Source: Paenibacillus profundus | GTDB taxonomy: Bacteria > Bacillota > Bacilli > Paenibacillales > Paenibacillaceae | Length of the DNA: 51,398 bases | Assembly (NCBI RefSeq): GCF_021369635.1 | Contig: NZ_JAJNBZ010000039.1 | Location: 1 to 51,398 of the forward strand | Direction of reading: 5' to 3' | In this document: positions 35,459 through 43,891 of the stretch, in pieces | Position numbering within the stretch: position 1 is the first letter of the stretch | Layout: the number at the start of each line of letters is the position of its first letter | Made by a program: the position numbers and the translations under genes | Notes under the pieces: model-generated | What the model saw: only the letters and a program-made list of their open reading frames with translations | Database searches by the model: none | Told to the model about the DNA's origin: nothing

Positions 35459-35682
35459 AATGAGTTTCTTGACCTCCGCCAACATACATATATTATCATT
35501 AATGGTAGTTCCAGAAGCTATTGATAGTCAAGATTATTATTTCATTATTTTGGAATGATTAATTATATTTATTGAAATCTTTTGATTAAGAAAAAAAGAA
35601 ATGTAATTTCTAGTTTTACAAATGAAAGAAGTATTGTACTATATAATGGTAATGGATAATTAAACCAAAAGGAGGATTGATT
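35459..35682. promoter_or_regulatory. Divergent promoter region of the lanthipeptide cluster
   Basis: About 220 nt of very AT-rich DNA between the exporter and the first precursor gene. TATAAT at 35642-35647 is a good -10 for the precursor operon; the best -35 (TTTACA, 35615-35620) is 21 nt away, a poor spacing, so an activator may be needed. AAGGAGG at 35669-35675 is the ribosome site. No response-regulator gene is next to the cluster. Confidence 0.45.
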
Positions 35683-35955
35683 GTGACAAACGAACAGATT
35701 ATTGCTGCGTGGAAAAATCCGGAGTTAAGAGCAGATATGCAGTTGCCGCCGCATCCATCCGGAAGAGGGTTTCAGGAGTTATCGTTCGAGGAAATGATGG
35801 GCATTCACGGTGCAGCCGAAGTTGGCACCAATGCGACGCCTACGATTTCCGCTGTGGTGATTTCCGCGATTCGAACCAGTTCCAAGGTATGCATCGGCTT
35901 ATCGGCTGGAGCAATTAGCGGCATCATATCACGCAGGAAGACATGTCTGGGTTAA
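35683..35955 (+). CDS. Lanthipeptide precursor A1 (large subunit, cytolysin-like)
   Basis: 90 residues, GTG start 7 nt after AAGGAGG. The leader (1-44) contains FQELSFEEMMGIHGA, close in style to the FEELSVEEMEAIQGS leader of cytolysin. The exporter should cut after residue 44. Residues 45-50 (AEVGTN) correspond to the cytolysin linker GDVQAE. The proposed 40-residue core (51-90) is rich in Ser, Thr, Ala, Ile and Val. C70 (partner S66, i+4) and C88 (partner S83, i+5) can form two lanthionine rings. The first ring cysteine of the enterococcal large subunit is missing here. Precursor for LanM at 36309. Confidence 0.85.
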   Translation: MTNEQIIAAWKNPELRADMQLPPHPSGRGFQELSFEEMMGIHGAAEVGTNATPTISAVVISAIRTSSKVCIGLSAGAISGIISRRKTCLG

Positions 35956-35996
35956 TAATCAAGTCATGTAAAGAACATTGAAAGCGGGTGCATGCG

Positions 35997-36221
35997 ATGT
36001 CTAATGAACAAATCATTAGTCTGTGGAAAAATCCAGAATTGAGAAACAAAGCTTCAGCTATGCCAAGTCATCCATCCGGTACTAGTTTTCAAGAGCTCTC
36101 TGTAGAAGAAATGTCTAATTTATATGGAGCTGGCGAAGTAAAACCTATGTCCTCACTCGCCTGTGGCGTATTGATTTCGTTTGTCGGCTCTTATTTAGCT
36201 TCTGCCGCATTTAAATGCTAA
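35997..36221 (+). CDS. Lanthipeptide precursor A2 (small subunit, cytolysin-like)
   Basis: 74 residues; the ATG follows GCGGGTG at 6 nt. The leader starts MSNEQIISLWKNPELR, nearly the same as A1, and ends FQELSVEEMSNLYGA (cut after residue 45). Residues 46-51 (GEVKPM) match the cytolysin linker in place and charge. The 23-residue core starts SSLACG and ends LASAAFKC. S52-C56 and S69-C74 are the expected rings, in the same places as TTPAC and SAKFC of the cytolysin small subunit. A1 and A2 probably act together as a two-component toxin. Confidence 0.85.
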   Translation: MSNEQIISLWKNPELRNKASAMPSHPSGTSFQELSVEEMSNLYGAGEVKPMSSLACGVLISFVGSYLASAAFKC

Positions 36222-36230
36222 CATGACGCG

Positions 36231-36270
36231 AAAGCATCTTTCTTCTTTTCATTTAGAAGAAAGATGCTTT
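36231..36270 (+). terminator. Attenuator between the precursor genes and lanM
   Basis: A perfect 16-bp stem (36231-36246 with 36255-36270) and 8-nt loop, followed by CCTCTATCTGTTT. Typical of lantibiotic operons: most transcripts stop after the precursors, a fraction continues into lanM. Confidence 0.8.
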
Positions 36271-36308
36271 CCTCTATCTGTTTATATCCTGTGCAAAGGA
36301 TGGGTGAA

Positions 36309-39300
36309 ATGCAAAAAACGCATATTCAGCTTCTTCCCGATTATAGTGTCAAGGGATTATGGATACGTGAAAGATATAATGTATTGCAGCAGCTGGCCGA
36401 ACAGAAGAACGAAGATTTATCCCCATTACATAGATGGCGCGATCGGACAAGTCTAGTATCGGATGAAAATTTTGTAGTCATGCTTGACAAGATGGGCTTT
36501 GACAAGAAAAGTTTTGCCCATAGCGTTGACGATGAGATTCTGAACGCGGAGCTTTCTCATTTTAAACATAAAGTTGAAGATTCAAAATGGTTTCAAAACT
36601 ATAAGAATAGCTTTGAGATACTGAATATTTTCGATTTTGATTACAAGCCAGAGATGGGATTTTCCTATATGGTGAGGCCGTTTCTTCTTTTAGCGGAAAA
36701 AGAACTGGCAAAGTTCACGGATGAACATCAGGAGCAATTGCGGATATCCGAGGAAGTGATAACGAATTTAGTGAAATCTCTTGCGGCCCACCTACCGCAG
36801 ATTGCCCATAAGACCTTCATTTTAGAGCTTAACGTGTCCCGCTTGAGAGGGGAATTAACCGGCGATACTCCGACAGAAAGGTTTCATTCGTTTGTCCGTC
36901 TGTTCCGCGAAAAGGAGCGATTGCTGGACTTCTATCAAGAATATGCAACGCTTGCGCGCATGTTAGTCACCGCGACTCATTTTTTTATCCAAAATAGTGT
37001 AGAACTATTGGAAAGATGGATGGCGAACCGGAACAAGATTTGTGATTTTTTCAAGATCGGCCGGGACGCCGTCATTACCGACATCATTCCCGGAGAAGGA
37101 GATACCCACCAACAAGGAAGAACGGTAATGAAGCTGAACTTCTCTTCAGGCGATATTATCGTGTATAAACCGCGCGCTTTGGAAGTGGCAACTGCTTATT
37201 GCAAATTTATAGATTGGTTGAACCGTAAAAACAGGGTTCTATATATGCCATATCATCGCATTCTTGCTTTCTCTGATTATGCGTTTGAGGAGTTCATTCC
37301 CAAAAAAAGCTGCGCCAACGAGGACGAGGTCCAAAATTATTATATCCGGTTCGGCCAGCTTATCGCTATCATGCACGTTCTTCATGGAAGTGATTTTCAC
37401 ATGGAGAACTTAATCGCTAACGGTCAATATCCTTATATTGTCGATTTGGAAACTCTAGTACAAAACAATATTAAATATAACTTTCCGCAATCCGCTCATA
37501 TTCAAGCAAGCTACGAGCTGCTTAACTTGGTCAGCAGTACGGCGCTGCTGCCGGAGAAATCATTTAAAGTGAATGTAAACAACAGGGAAGGAATCGATTT
37601 AAGTGCTCTTGACGGGCAAGGCCAAAAGCTTCCTTACAAAGTGTTGGGTCCAGTTAACCCGATGACGGATGAAGCTCGATATGATCTGATAGAAGGCGAA
37701 TTGCCCGACTCTAATAACATCCCTCAATTTAACGGCATTCCTGTAAGCTATAAAGCTTATGTTGAATACATTATTTCCGGCTTCAAAGAAGCAAGCGCTC
37801 TGATTATCGATAATAAAGCTGAACTGTTGGATCCTGACGGAGTGCTTTCTGCTTTTAAGCAAGTAAAAGTAAGAATTTTGTTGCGCAATACATCACAGTA
37901 TGCCGGCATGCTTGATAGCGCCTGCCATCCTGATTATATGAGAGATGCTATACGCCGCGAACAATTGTTGGAGAACATATGGTCCTTTCCGTTTTCTGCA
38001 AAAGAAGCTATTAAAAGCGAATATGAAGATATGATTGACAATGACATTCCGATCTTCTTCAACTATACGGATTCATGCGATTTAATTGATAGCCGCGGCA
38101 ACGCACACCCTCATTTTTTCGATAGGTCAGGCTATGACATCATGATTGAGCAATTGCAACATTTAAAGCAGGAGGACATCGAGAAACAAGTTTCAGTCAT
38201 TCTGGTTCATACTGGCGGGTATGATCCGACTAAACTTGAAATCATTAAGCCTTTGAAATTCGATGACATCATAAAATCACAACCACATGCGGATCAAAAC
38301 ATTTTTGTGAGTGAAGCTGCACACATAGGCGACCGAATCATGGATAGTGCGATTGCCTCTGATGACCGGAAGACGGTTTCATGGTTATGCGTCAATAGCG
38401 ATCCCGTGAAGATTTGGTCGATAGGGCCCATTAATGCAGACTTTTACGATGGATTATCCGGATTGGTGTTATTTTATTACTATTTACATAAAATGACGAA
38501 AACCGAAAAATACAAACATTTTTACGAGCTTCTCATTTCCTCCGTCGAAGCCAGAAGCACGGATGATTTAGATAGCATCTCTAGTCTGACGGGAAAATCT
38601 TCGTTGCTGTATCCCTTAATGAACATCGCAAAAGAGGAAAAGAATAAAAAATACGAAGATTTAATCCAAAAAATTGTAGACAACTGCGATGAGCATGTTA
38701 ACAAGACGGAAGACTCTAGCTGGTTAAACGGCATCACTAGCTTCATACACCTCATGTTAGACATGTTCAAGCGCACAAACGATCTCCAATATTTAACATT
38801 ATCGATTAAGTATGGCCATTATGGACTGAATTTATTGGAAAAACAACAAGGCGCGTTATTAGGCGGCTTTTCCCACGGCGCGAGTTCCGCAGCTTGGGTA
38901 TTTATGCGTTTGGGACACGTATGCAGGGTGAGGAAGTTTACAGATAAAGCTAAGGAGCTCCTGGAGTTCGATCGCGCTTTGTTCAGCCATAAGCATCAAG
39001 GATGGTTGGACAAAAGGGAAGACTCCCCTATATGCAAGCATCATTGGTGTCACGGCACGGTAGGAATTGCGCTAAGCCGAATGAGGCTGAAGGAATGGCA
39101 TGAAGATAGCCGCTTCGAGCAAGAAATAGAACAAGCTCTTCATTTCGTATTGCACAGTGATTATTATGCTGACGACACGCTGTGCCACGGGAATATGGGG
39201 ACGGCAGAGTTGTTCTTATCCTTGTACGAGCATACGAATAATGAACAATATTTGTATATGGCAACTGCCATAGCCGCTCATGTCATTGACACCTCTAAGC

Positions 39301-39443
39301 ACCGAGGCGACTATCAGAGTCGTTCACTATCAGGTTTTCCATCTATCGGCATGTTTACGGGATTAGCAGGAATCGGGTATCAACTGTTAAGAATGGCTGA
39401 TGTTAAGAGTATCCCTTCCGTCCTAACCCTTGCATCGCAATGA
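36309..39443 (+). CDS. lanM: Class II lanthipeptide synthetase LanM
   Basis: 1044 residues. The N-terminal about 650 residues are the kinase-like dehydratase that phosphorylates and eliminates Ser/Thr (HVLHGSDFHMENLIANGQYP, DLETLVQ). The C-terminal LanC-like cyclase carries the zinc ligands C914 (KHHWCHGTVG), C959 and H960 (LCHGNMGTAE). It should install the rings in both A1 and A2, since there is only one LanM, as in cytolysin CylM. I chose the ATG at 36309, 8 nt after AAAGGA; the longer frame begins inside the attenuator hairpin. Confidence 0.92.
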   Translation: MQKTHIQLLPDYSVKGLWIRERYNVLQQLAEQKNEDLSPLHRWRDRTSLVSDENFVVMLDKMGFDKKSFAHSVDDEILNAELSHFKHKVEDSKWFQNYKNSFEILNIFDFDYKPEMGFSYMVRPFLLLAEKELAKFTDEHQEQLRISEEVITNLVKSLAAHLPQIAHKTFILELNVSRLRGELTGDTPTERFHSFVRLFREKERLLDFYQEYATLARMLVTATHFFIQNSVELLERWMANRNKICDFFKIGRDAVITDIIPGEGDTHQQGRTVMKLNFSSGDIIVYKPRALEVATAYCKFIDWLNRKNRVLYMPYHRILAFSDYAFEEFIPKKSCANEDEVQNYYIRFGQLIAIMHVLHGSDFHMENLIANGQYPYIVDLETLVQNNIKYNFPQSAHIQASYELLNLVSSTALLPEKSFKVNVNNREGIDLSALDGQGQKLPYKVLGPVNPMTDEARYDLIEGELPDSNNIPQFNGIPVSYKAYVEYIISGFKEASALIIDNKAELLDPDGVLSAFKQVKVRILLRNTSQYAGMLDSACHPDYMRDAIRREQLLENIWSFPFSAKEAIKSEYEDMIDNDIPIFFNYTDSCDLIDSRGNAHPHFFDRSGYDIMIEQLQHLKQEDIEKQVSVILVHTGGYDPTKLEIIKPLKFDDIIKSQPHADQNIFVSEAAHIGDRIMDSAIASDDRKTVSWLCVNSDPVKIWSIGPINADFYDGLSGLVLFYYYLHKMTKTEKYKHFYELLISSVEARSTDDLDSISSLTGKSSLLYPLMNIAKEEKNKKYEDLIQKIVDNCDEHVNKTEDSSWLNGITSFIHLMLDMFKRTNDLQYLTLSIKYGHYGLNLLEKQQGALLGGFSHGASSAAWVFMRLGHVCRVRKFTDKAKELLEFDRALFSHKHQGWLDKREDSPICKHHWCHGTVGIALSRMRLKEWHEDSRFEQEIEQALHFVLHSDYYADDTLCHGNMGTAELFLSLYEHTNNEQYLYMATAIAAHVIDTSKHRGDYQSRSLSGFPSIGMFTGLAGIGYQLLRMADVKSIPSVLTLASQ

Positions 39444-39468
39444 TAATGAATGGACATGGGGGAATCGC

Positions 39469-40209
39469 ATGAACACGAAAAAGGTGTTTGCTTATGTCGG
39501 AAGCAGGAACGCGTCATCGCAACTCACGTTGTACGTAAAGGATTTTCTGTCCAAGCTTGCGGTCAAATCCAATGGCACGATTCAATATGATTTATATACG
39601 GCGTCTGATATGAATATTAACCATTCGACCGGCTGCAGAAATTGCTTTGATCAAGGAACATGCGAATTAGATAATAAACCAGACGACCATATGAAATTAC
39701 TGAAGCAAAATATGCTGGAAGCGGATTTTATCATACTCGCAAGTCCGGTATATTCGCATAATGTATCTGGAGATATGAAGGCATTCATCGATCGAATCAG
39801 TTATTGGTGCCATCTAATGAGGTTGGCAGGAAAGCCCGGGATCGCAATCGCTTCCGCTCATAGCAATGGCGTTCATCATGTATTGAACTATTTAGGGAAA
39901 ATATTAACTTTTTTGGGGGTTGCGCCGGTTGAGAAAATCGGCATCGTAAAAATCGAAAACAGCAGCGAAGAGCAGTTGGATATGTACGTGAATCAAGCTT
40001 ATGAGTATGTGGCGGGCTCCAAGAAAGTCGAAAGCAATGAAGAGCTGGAATCGGCCTTCCAGACGATGAAATGGGTCATTGGCAATCAACCGCCAACCTA
40101 TACCGAACACATCTATTGGACGAAGAACGGGCTGTTTGATTGCGACAGCTTTCAAGATTTGCTTCATAAAAACGAATCAAACAAGCTCCTGAATCCCGTT
40201 GAGGCTTGA
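39469..40209 (+). CDS. Flavodoxin-type NAD(P)H-dependent FMN reductase
   Basis: 246 residues of the NADPH-dependent FMN reductase/WrbA-like fold. The N-terminal strand KKVFAYVGSRNASSQLTLYV fits the FMN phosphate loop, ADFIILASPVYSHNVSGDMK is the conserved flavin-binding segment, and FIDRISYW follows. A cysteine pair (GCRNCFDQGTCELD) may bind a cofactor or metal. Located 26 nt after lanM. Flavin reductases of the LanJB type turn dehydro-residues into D-Ala or D-aminobutyrate in carnolysin and bicereucin, so a similar role is plausible here. It could also be a general redox enzyme. Confidence 0.7.
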   Translation: MNTKKVFAYVGSRNASSQLTLYVKDFLSKLAVKSNGTIQYDLYTASDMNINHSTGCRNCFDQGTCELDNKPDDHMKLLKQNMLEADFIILASPVYSHNVSGDMKAFIDRISYWCHLMRLAGKPGIAIASAHSNGVHHVLNYLGKILTFLGVAPVEKIGIVKIENSSEEQLDMYVNQAYEYVAGSKKVESNEELESAFQTMKWVIGNQPPTYTEHIYWTKNGLFDCDSFQDLLHKNESNKLLNPVEA

Positions 40210-40234
40210 TCGCTTGTTGAAAAGGAGTGTATGA

Positions 40235-41311
40235 ATGCCGGACATATTGCGGAGGCCCGTTATCGGAGTTGCGGGCGCATTAATCGCTACGATTCTCCTT
40301 ATTTCCTTGGATCCAAGCTGGAAAGCGGATGTATTGCTAGCCTGGAAGTTAGCCGGCGTTTTACTCGTTGTTCTTTTTGTTCATGAGTTGGGCCATGTTG
40401 TATTTGGGTCTCTAACCGGCATGAAGCTGCACTTTTTTACATTTGGCCCCTTTTCCATTACTATGAAGGACGGACGTTTGACATTTAATGAGAACAAACA
40501 GTGGCTGTTTTTTGGCGGTGTGGCGTCGTTGATTCCCTATCCTTGGAATACACCCGATTTAAAACGAAAACTGCTGTTATATACCGTTGGAGGACCTGTC
40601 TTTAGTTTCCTCGGCGCCATTATCGCATTTGGATGCTGGAGGTTGACGGTTCAAGATTGGCTCTCTTGGCTTGCTATTTTGAACCTTGTTATTTTTTTTG
40701 CTACCGCGCCGCCCCTGCCCAATGGCATGTTTAGGACCGATGGCACAATTGCGCTGCTCCTGCTCGGCAATAATGGCAGAGCGGCGGAACACTTGCATTT
40801 GACACAAGTCACGGCAGAAATGATGAGCGGCAAACGGCCCAAGACTTGGGATACGGCGCTCGTCGAAAGCTGTGAAGCGCGAATCCGAGGCGAGCATGAT
40901 AAAATGCAAAGCATTGGTTTATATCTTTTTCTATTCTATTATTATAGTGACAAAAATGGTTTGCTGCCAAGCATCTCTTATATTGAACCGATCGTTCGCG
41001 AGCCAGTCACCCAGCAAAACTCTGTCTTCAAATCTTCGTTTCACAGCTCCTATATGATGTATAGAATATTATACGAAGGCGAAGATGTTACAGCAGCAGA
41101 AATGAAGGCGCTCTTCCAGCCGGTGTCGCTACTTGACTTGTATAGCTATTATCGCTCTTTGGCCATTGTGAAATATACGGAGCATCGCACTGCGGATATG
41201 CGCAAAGCATTGCACAAAGCGGAAAAACAGCTTAAGCAAGAAACGGCTTCCGGTTATATGGAGTTGGAACGGGAATGGTTCGATAGGTTAAAACGACGTT
41301 TGACGTGCTGA
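40235..41311 (+). CDS. M50-type membrane metalloprotease, candidate immunity protein
   Basis: 358 residues. The N-terminal half has about six membrane segments. LFVHELGHVVFG carries the HExxH zinc site, and PPLPNGMFRTDG the third-ligand region of site-2 proteases. The C-terminal about 150 residues are soluble and helical (KYTEHRTADMRKALHKAEKQ). The cytolysin immunity protein CylI also belongs to this HExxH membrane type, so self-protection of the producer is the best guess; regulated proteolysis is an alternative. AAAAGGAG is 7 nt upstream. Last gene of the rightward operon. Confidence 0.8.
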   Translation: MPDILRRPVIGVAGALIATILLISLDPSWKADVLLAWKLAGVLLVVLFVHELGHVVFGSLTGMKLHFFTFGPFSITMKDGRLTFNENKQWLFFGGVASLIPYPWNTPDLKRKLLLYTVGGPVFSFLGAIIAFGCWRLTVQDWLSWLAILNLVIFFATAPPLPNGMFRTDGTIALLLLGNNGRAAEHLHLTQVTAEMMSGKRPKTWDTALVESCEARIRGEHDKMQSIGLYLFLFYYYSDKNGLLPSISYIEPIVREPVTQQNSVFKSSFHSSYMMYRILYEGEDVTAAEMKALFQPVSLLDLYSYYRSLAIVKYTEHRTADMRKALHKAEKQLKQETASGYMELEREWFDRLKRRLTC

Positions 41312-41323
41312 ATAATTTACATC

Positions 41324-41358
41324 AAAGACACCAGGATTAACATCCCCGGTGTCTTTTT
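41324..41358 (+). terminator. Terminator of the lanthipeptide operon
   Basis: AAAGACACC/GGTGTCTTT stem followed by TT. Nearly the same hairpin ends the S9 peptidase gene. Confidence 0.75.
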
Positions 41359-41510
41359 GCTGCATCCATTGAAGGTAGACGGACTGGGGCGGTTGCCTCA
41401 ATCGGGGTCAGACGATTCGAGCTTACTGTAAAGATTTTCATGAATATGCTAGGCAAAAATAGTTGTATACTTGTATGTGAATAGATGTGCATCAGAGAGG
41501 GGTCAATTAG

Positions 41511-43841
41511 ATGAAGAAAAAAGTCATATCCGCGGCGCTCGCCGCTGTGCTCGTCGCATCCGTTCCGATGTCCGTGATGGCGCAGGAGCAGACCGCTGCC
41601 ACGCCATGGTACAAGACTGGAGTCAACGCGCTTGTGTCGAAAGGGATTATCGGTGAAAATGCCGATCTCACCGCGACCGTGACAGTCAGCGACTTCGTAC
41701 GCTATACCGTAACGGCGCTCACTTACCAGCATGGTGTCGATCCGATGAAGGCAGCCGCTGCAGAGGGATGGATTGCCGATGGGGAATTTGCATCGGTTAA
41801 CGCACCGGTTAAGCGCGGCGAAGTCGCTCGCATCTTGGTGCGTGCTTTCGATCAGGAGCAAGGTGAGACGAGCTTGGCTGAATATGCAGAGCGCGCGAAA
41901 GCATTCGGCCTGATGAAGGGCTACCCGGATGGAAAGCTGCATGAGCAAGAAACAGCAACGATTCGTGAAATCGCCTCGGCTCTGGATAACTACAAGAAGC
42001 TCGGCCTGTCCAAGATCGACAATAAAGGAGTGCCGCAGATTTCCGTAGAGGATTTCATGCGCAACCCGGGCAGCTTCGCCTACCAGCTTTCGACGGACGG
42101 CAACTATATTTCCTATGCCGCTCCATGGGAGAACCGCGCGAATATCTTCGTACAGAAGATGGACGGCTCCAGCGAGCCTGTCCGCGTCACTAGCTCGAAG
42201 GATCGCGACATTGCCGGATTCCTCTGGAAAGGCGATCATGTATTGTATTTGAAGGATAAGGGCGGAGATGAGAACTACCACCTGTATTCCGCAGCCTTCA
42301 ACGGCAACGAAGAGAAGGACTTGACGCCGTTTGATAAGGTCCGCGTCGGTCTCGTCAGCATGCTGTCCGGGGTGAAGGACGAAATCCTCATCACGATGAA
42401 CAAAGACGATGCGAAAGTGTTCGACGTATACAAGCTGAACGTGAAAACGGGCGCAACCAAGCTCGTGGCCAAAAACCCGGGCAACATCCAAGCCTGGATT
42501 CCCGATCATGAAGGCAAAATCCGGCTCGCCGTAGCGTCAGACGGCATCGAAGGCGCCGTGCTGTACCGGAATACGGAAGCGGAGGAATTCAAACCGTTCA
42601 TCACGATGGGAGCCGGAGATACCGTGAATCCGCTCGCGTTCTCCAAAGACAACAAGACCATCTATGCGGTATCCAACAAGGGCCGTGACAAAGCGGCGCT
42701 CGTTACGTACGATTTGCAGGGCAAGGAGAACGTGATGTATTCACATCCAGATGTGGATCTGGCAGGCGCAATGTACGACGCGAAGCAAGACAAATTGCTA
42801 ATGACTGCTTATATGACGGATAAAGTTCATGTGAAATTTTTCGATGATAAATTTGAAGCCTTGTACAAGAAGCTGCAGGACAAATTGAACGTATCGGAAA
42901 GCGAAATCGGCCTCAATGATTACAATCAAGATATGACCAAATTCATCGTCAGCATGTCCAACGATAAAACATATGGCATGTACTATTACTATGATTCCAC
43001 AACCGATCAGTTGACGCCGCTTGCCAATTTGAGCGAATGGCTCAAATCCGACAATATGGCCGATATGCAACCGATCTCGTATAAGAGCAGAGATGGATTG
43101 ACGATTCATGGATACTTGACGCTGCCGAAGAACAAGACGCCGGAACAGCTGCCGCTCATCGTCAACCCGCACGGCGGTCCTTGGGCGCGCGACATGTGGG
43201 GCTTCAATCCGGAAGTGCAGCTGCTTGCGAACCGCGGTTATGCCGTGCTGCAAGTCAATTTCCGCTCTTCGACTGGTTATGGCAAAGCGTTCCTGGATGC
43301 CGGCAACAAGCAATGGGGACGGAAAATTCAAAATGACATCACCGACGGCGTACAGTGGGCCATCAAGCAAGGTATTGCTGATCCCGATCGCGTCGGCATC
43401 TATGGAGCATCGTTCGGCGGATATGCAACTCTCGCAGGCATCACCTTCACGCCTGACATGTACGCGGCCGCTGTGGACTACGTAGGCGTGTCCAACATCT
43501 TCACGCTGCTTGATACGCTGCCTCCATATTGGGAGACGAACCGCAACATGTTCTATGAGCGTGTCGGCCATCCAGAGAAGGACAAGGAACTGCTCAAAGA
43601 GGTGTCGCCGGTATTCCATGCGGACAAAATCGTAACGCCGCTCTTCGTGGCTCAGGGCGCCAACGATCCGCGGGTGAACAAGGCGGAATCCGATCAAATC
43701 GTCGAGGCGCTGAAAAAGAGAGGCATCGATGTGGAGTACATGGTCAAAGACAATGAAGGCCACGGCTTCAACAACGAAGAGAACCGCATCGAGTTCTACA
43801 ATGCCATGCTCAAGTTTCTGGATACGCATCTGAAAAAATAA
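41511..43841 (+). CDS. Secreted S9 (prolyl oligopeptidase family) peptidase with SLH-like N-terminus
   Basis: 776 residues. Signal peptide to about residue 25 (ending VMAQEQ). Residues 30-165 resemble degenerate S-layer homology repeats (PWYKTGVNALVSKGIIGENA, PVKRGEVARILVRAF, AFGLMKGYPDGKL), which may bind the cell wall. A beta-propeller covers about 190-520. The alpha/beta hydrolase follows with S634 (GASFGG), D719 (GANDPRV) and H751 (EGHGF). It cleaves or trims short peptides outside the cell. A broken copy of its first 180 codons is at 30835. It lies directly after the lanthipeptide operon but has its own leader region and terminator. Confidence 0.88.
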   Translation: MKKKVISAALAAVLVASVPMSVMAQEQTAATPWYKTGVNALVSKGIIGENADLTATVTVSDFVRYTVTALTYQHGVDPMKAAAAEGWIADGEFASVNAPVKRGEVARILVRAFDQEQGETSLAEYAERAKAFGLMKGYPDGKLHEQETATIREIASALDNYKKLGLSKIDNKGVPQISVEDFMRNPGSFAYQLSTDGNYISYAAPWENRANIFVQKMDGSSEPVRVTSSKDRDIAGFLWKGDHVLYLKDKGGDENYHLYSAAFNGNEEKDLTPFDKVRVGLVSMLSGVKDEILITMNKDDAKVFDVYKLNVKTGATKLVAKNPGNIQAWIPDHEGKIRLAVASDGIEGAVLYRNTEAEEFKPFITMGAGDTVNPLAFSKDNKTIYAVSNKGRDKAALVTYDLQGKENVMYSHPDVDLAGAMYDAKQDKLLMTAYMTDKVHVKFFDDKFEALYKKLQDKLNVSESEIGLNDYNQDMTKFIVSMSNDKTYGMYYYYDSTTDQLTPLANLSEWLKSDNMADMQPISYKSRDGLTIHGYLTLPKNKTPEQLPLIVNPHGGPWARDMWGFNPEVQLLANRGYAVLQVNFRSSTGYGKAFLDAGNKQWGRKIQNDITDGVQWAIKQGIADPDRVGIYGASFGGYATLAGITFTPDMYAAAVDYVGVSNIFTLLDTLPPYWETNRNMFYERVGHPEKDKELLKEVSPVFHADKIVTPLFVAQGANDPRVNKAESDQIVEALKKRGIDVEYMVKDNEGHGFNNEENRIEFYNAMLKFLDTHLKK

Positions 43842-43853
43842 GAAAATAAGACC

Positions 43854-43889
43854 AAAGACACCGGGAATCATGTGCCCGGTGTCTTTTTT
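43854..43889 (+). terminator. Terminator of the S9 peptidase gene
   Basis: A perfect 12-bp stem AAAGACACCGGG with complement, 9-nt loop, then a T run. It may also end the leftward neighbour. Confidence 0.85.
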
Positions 43890-43891
43890 GC

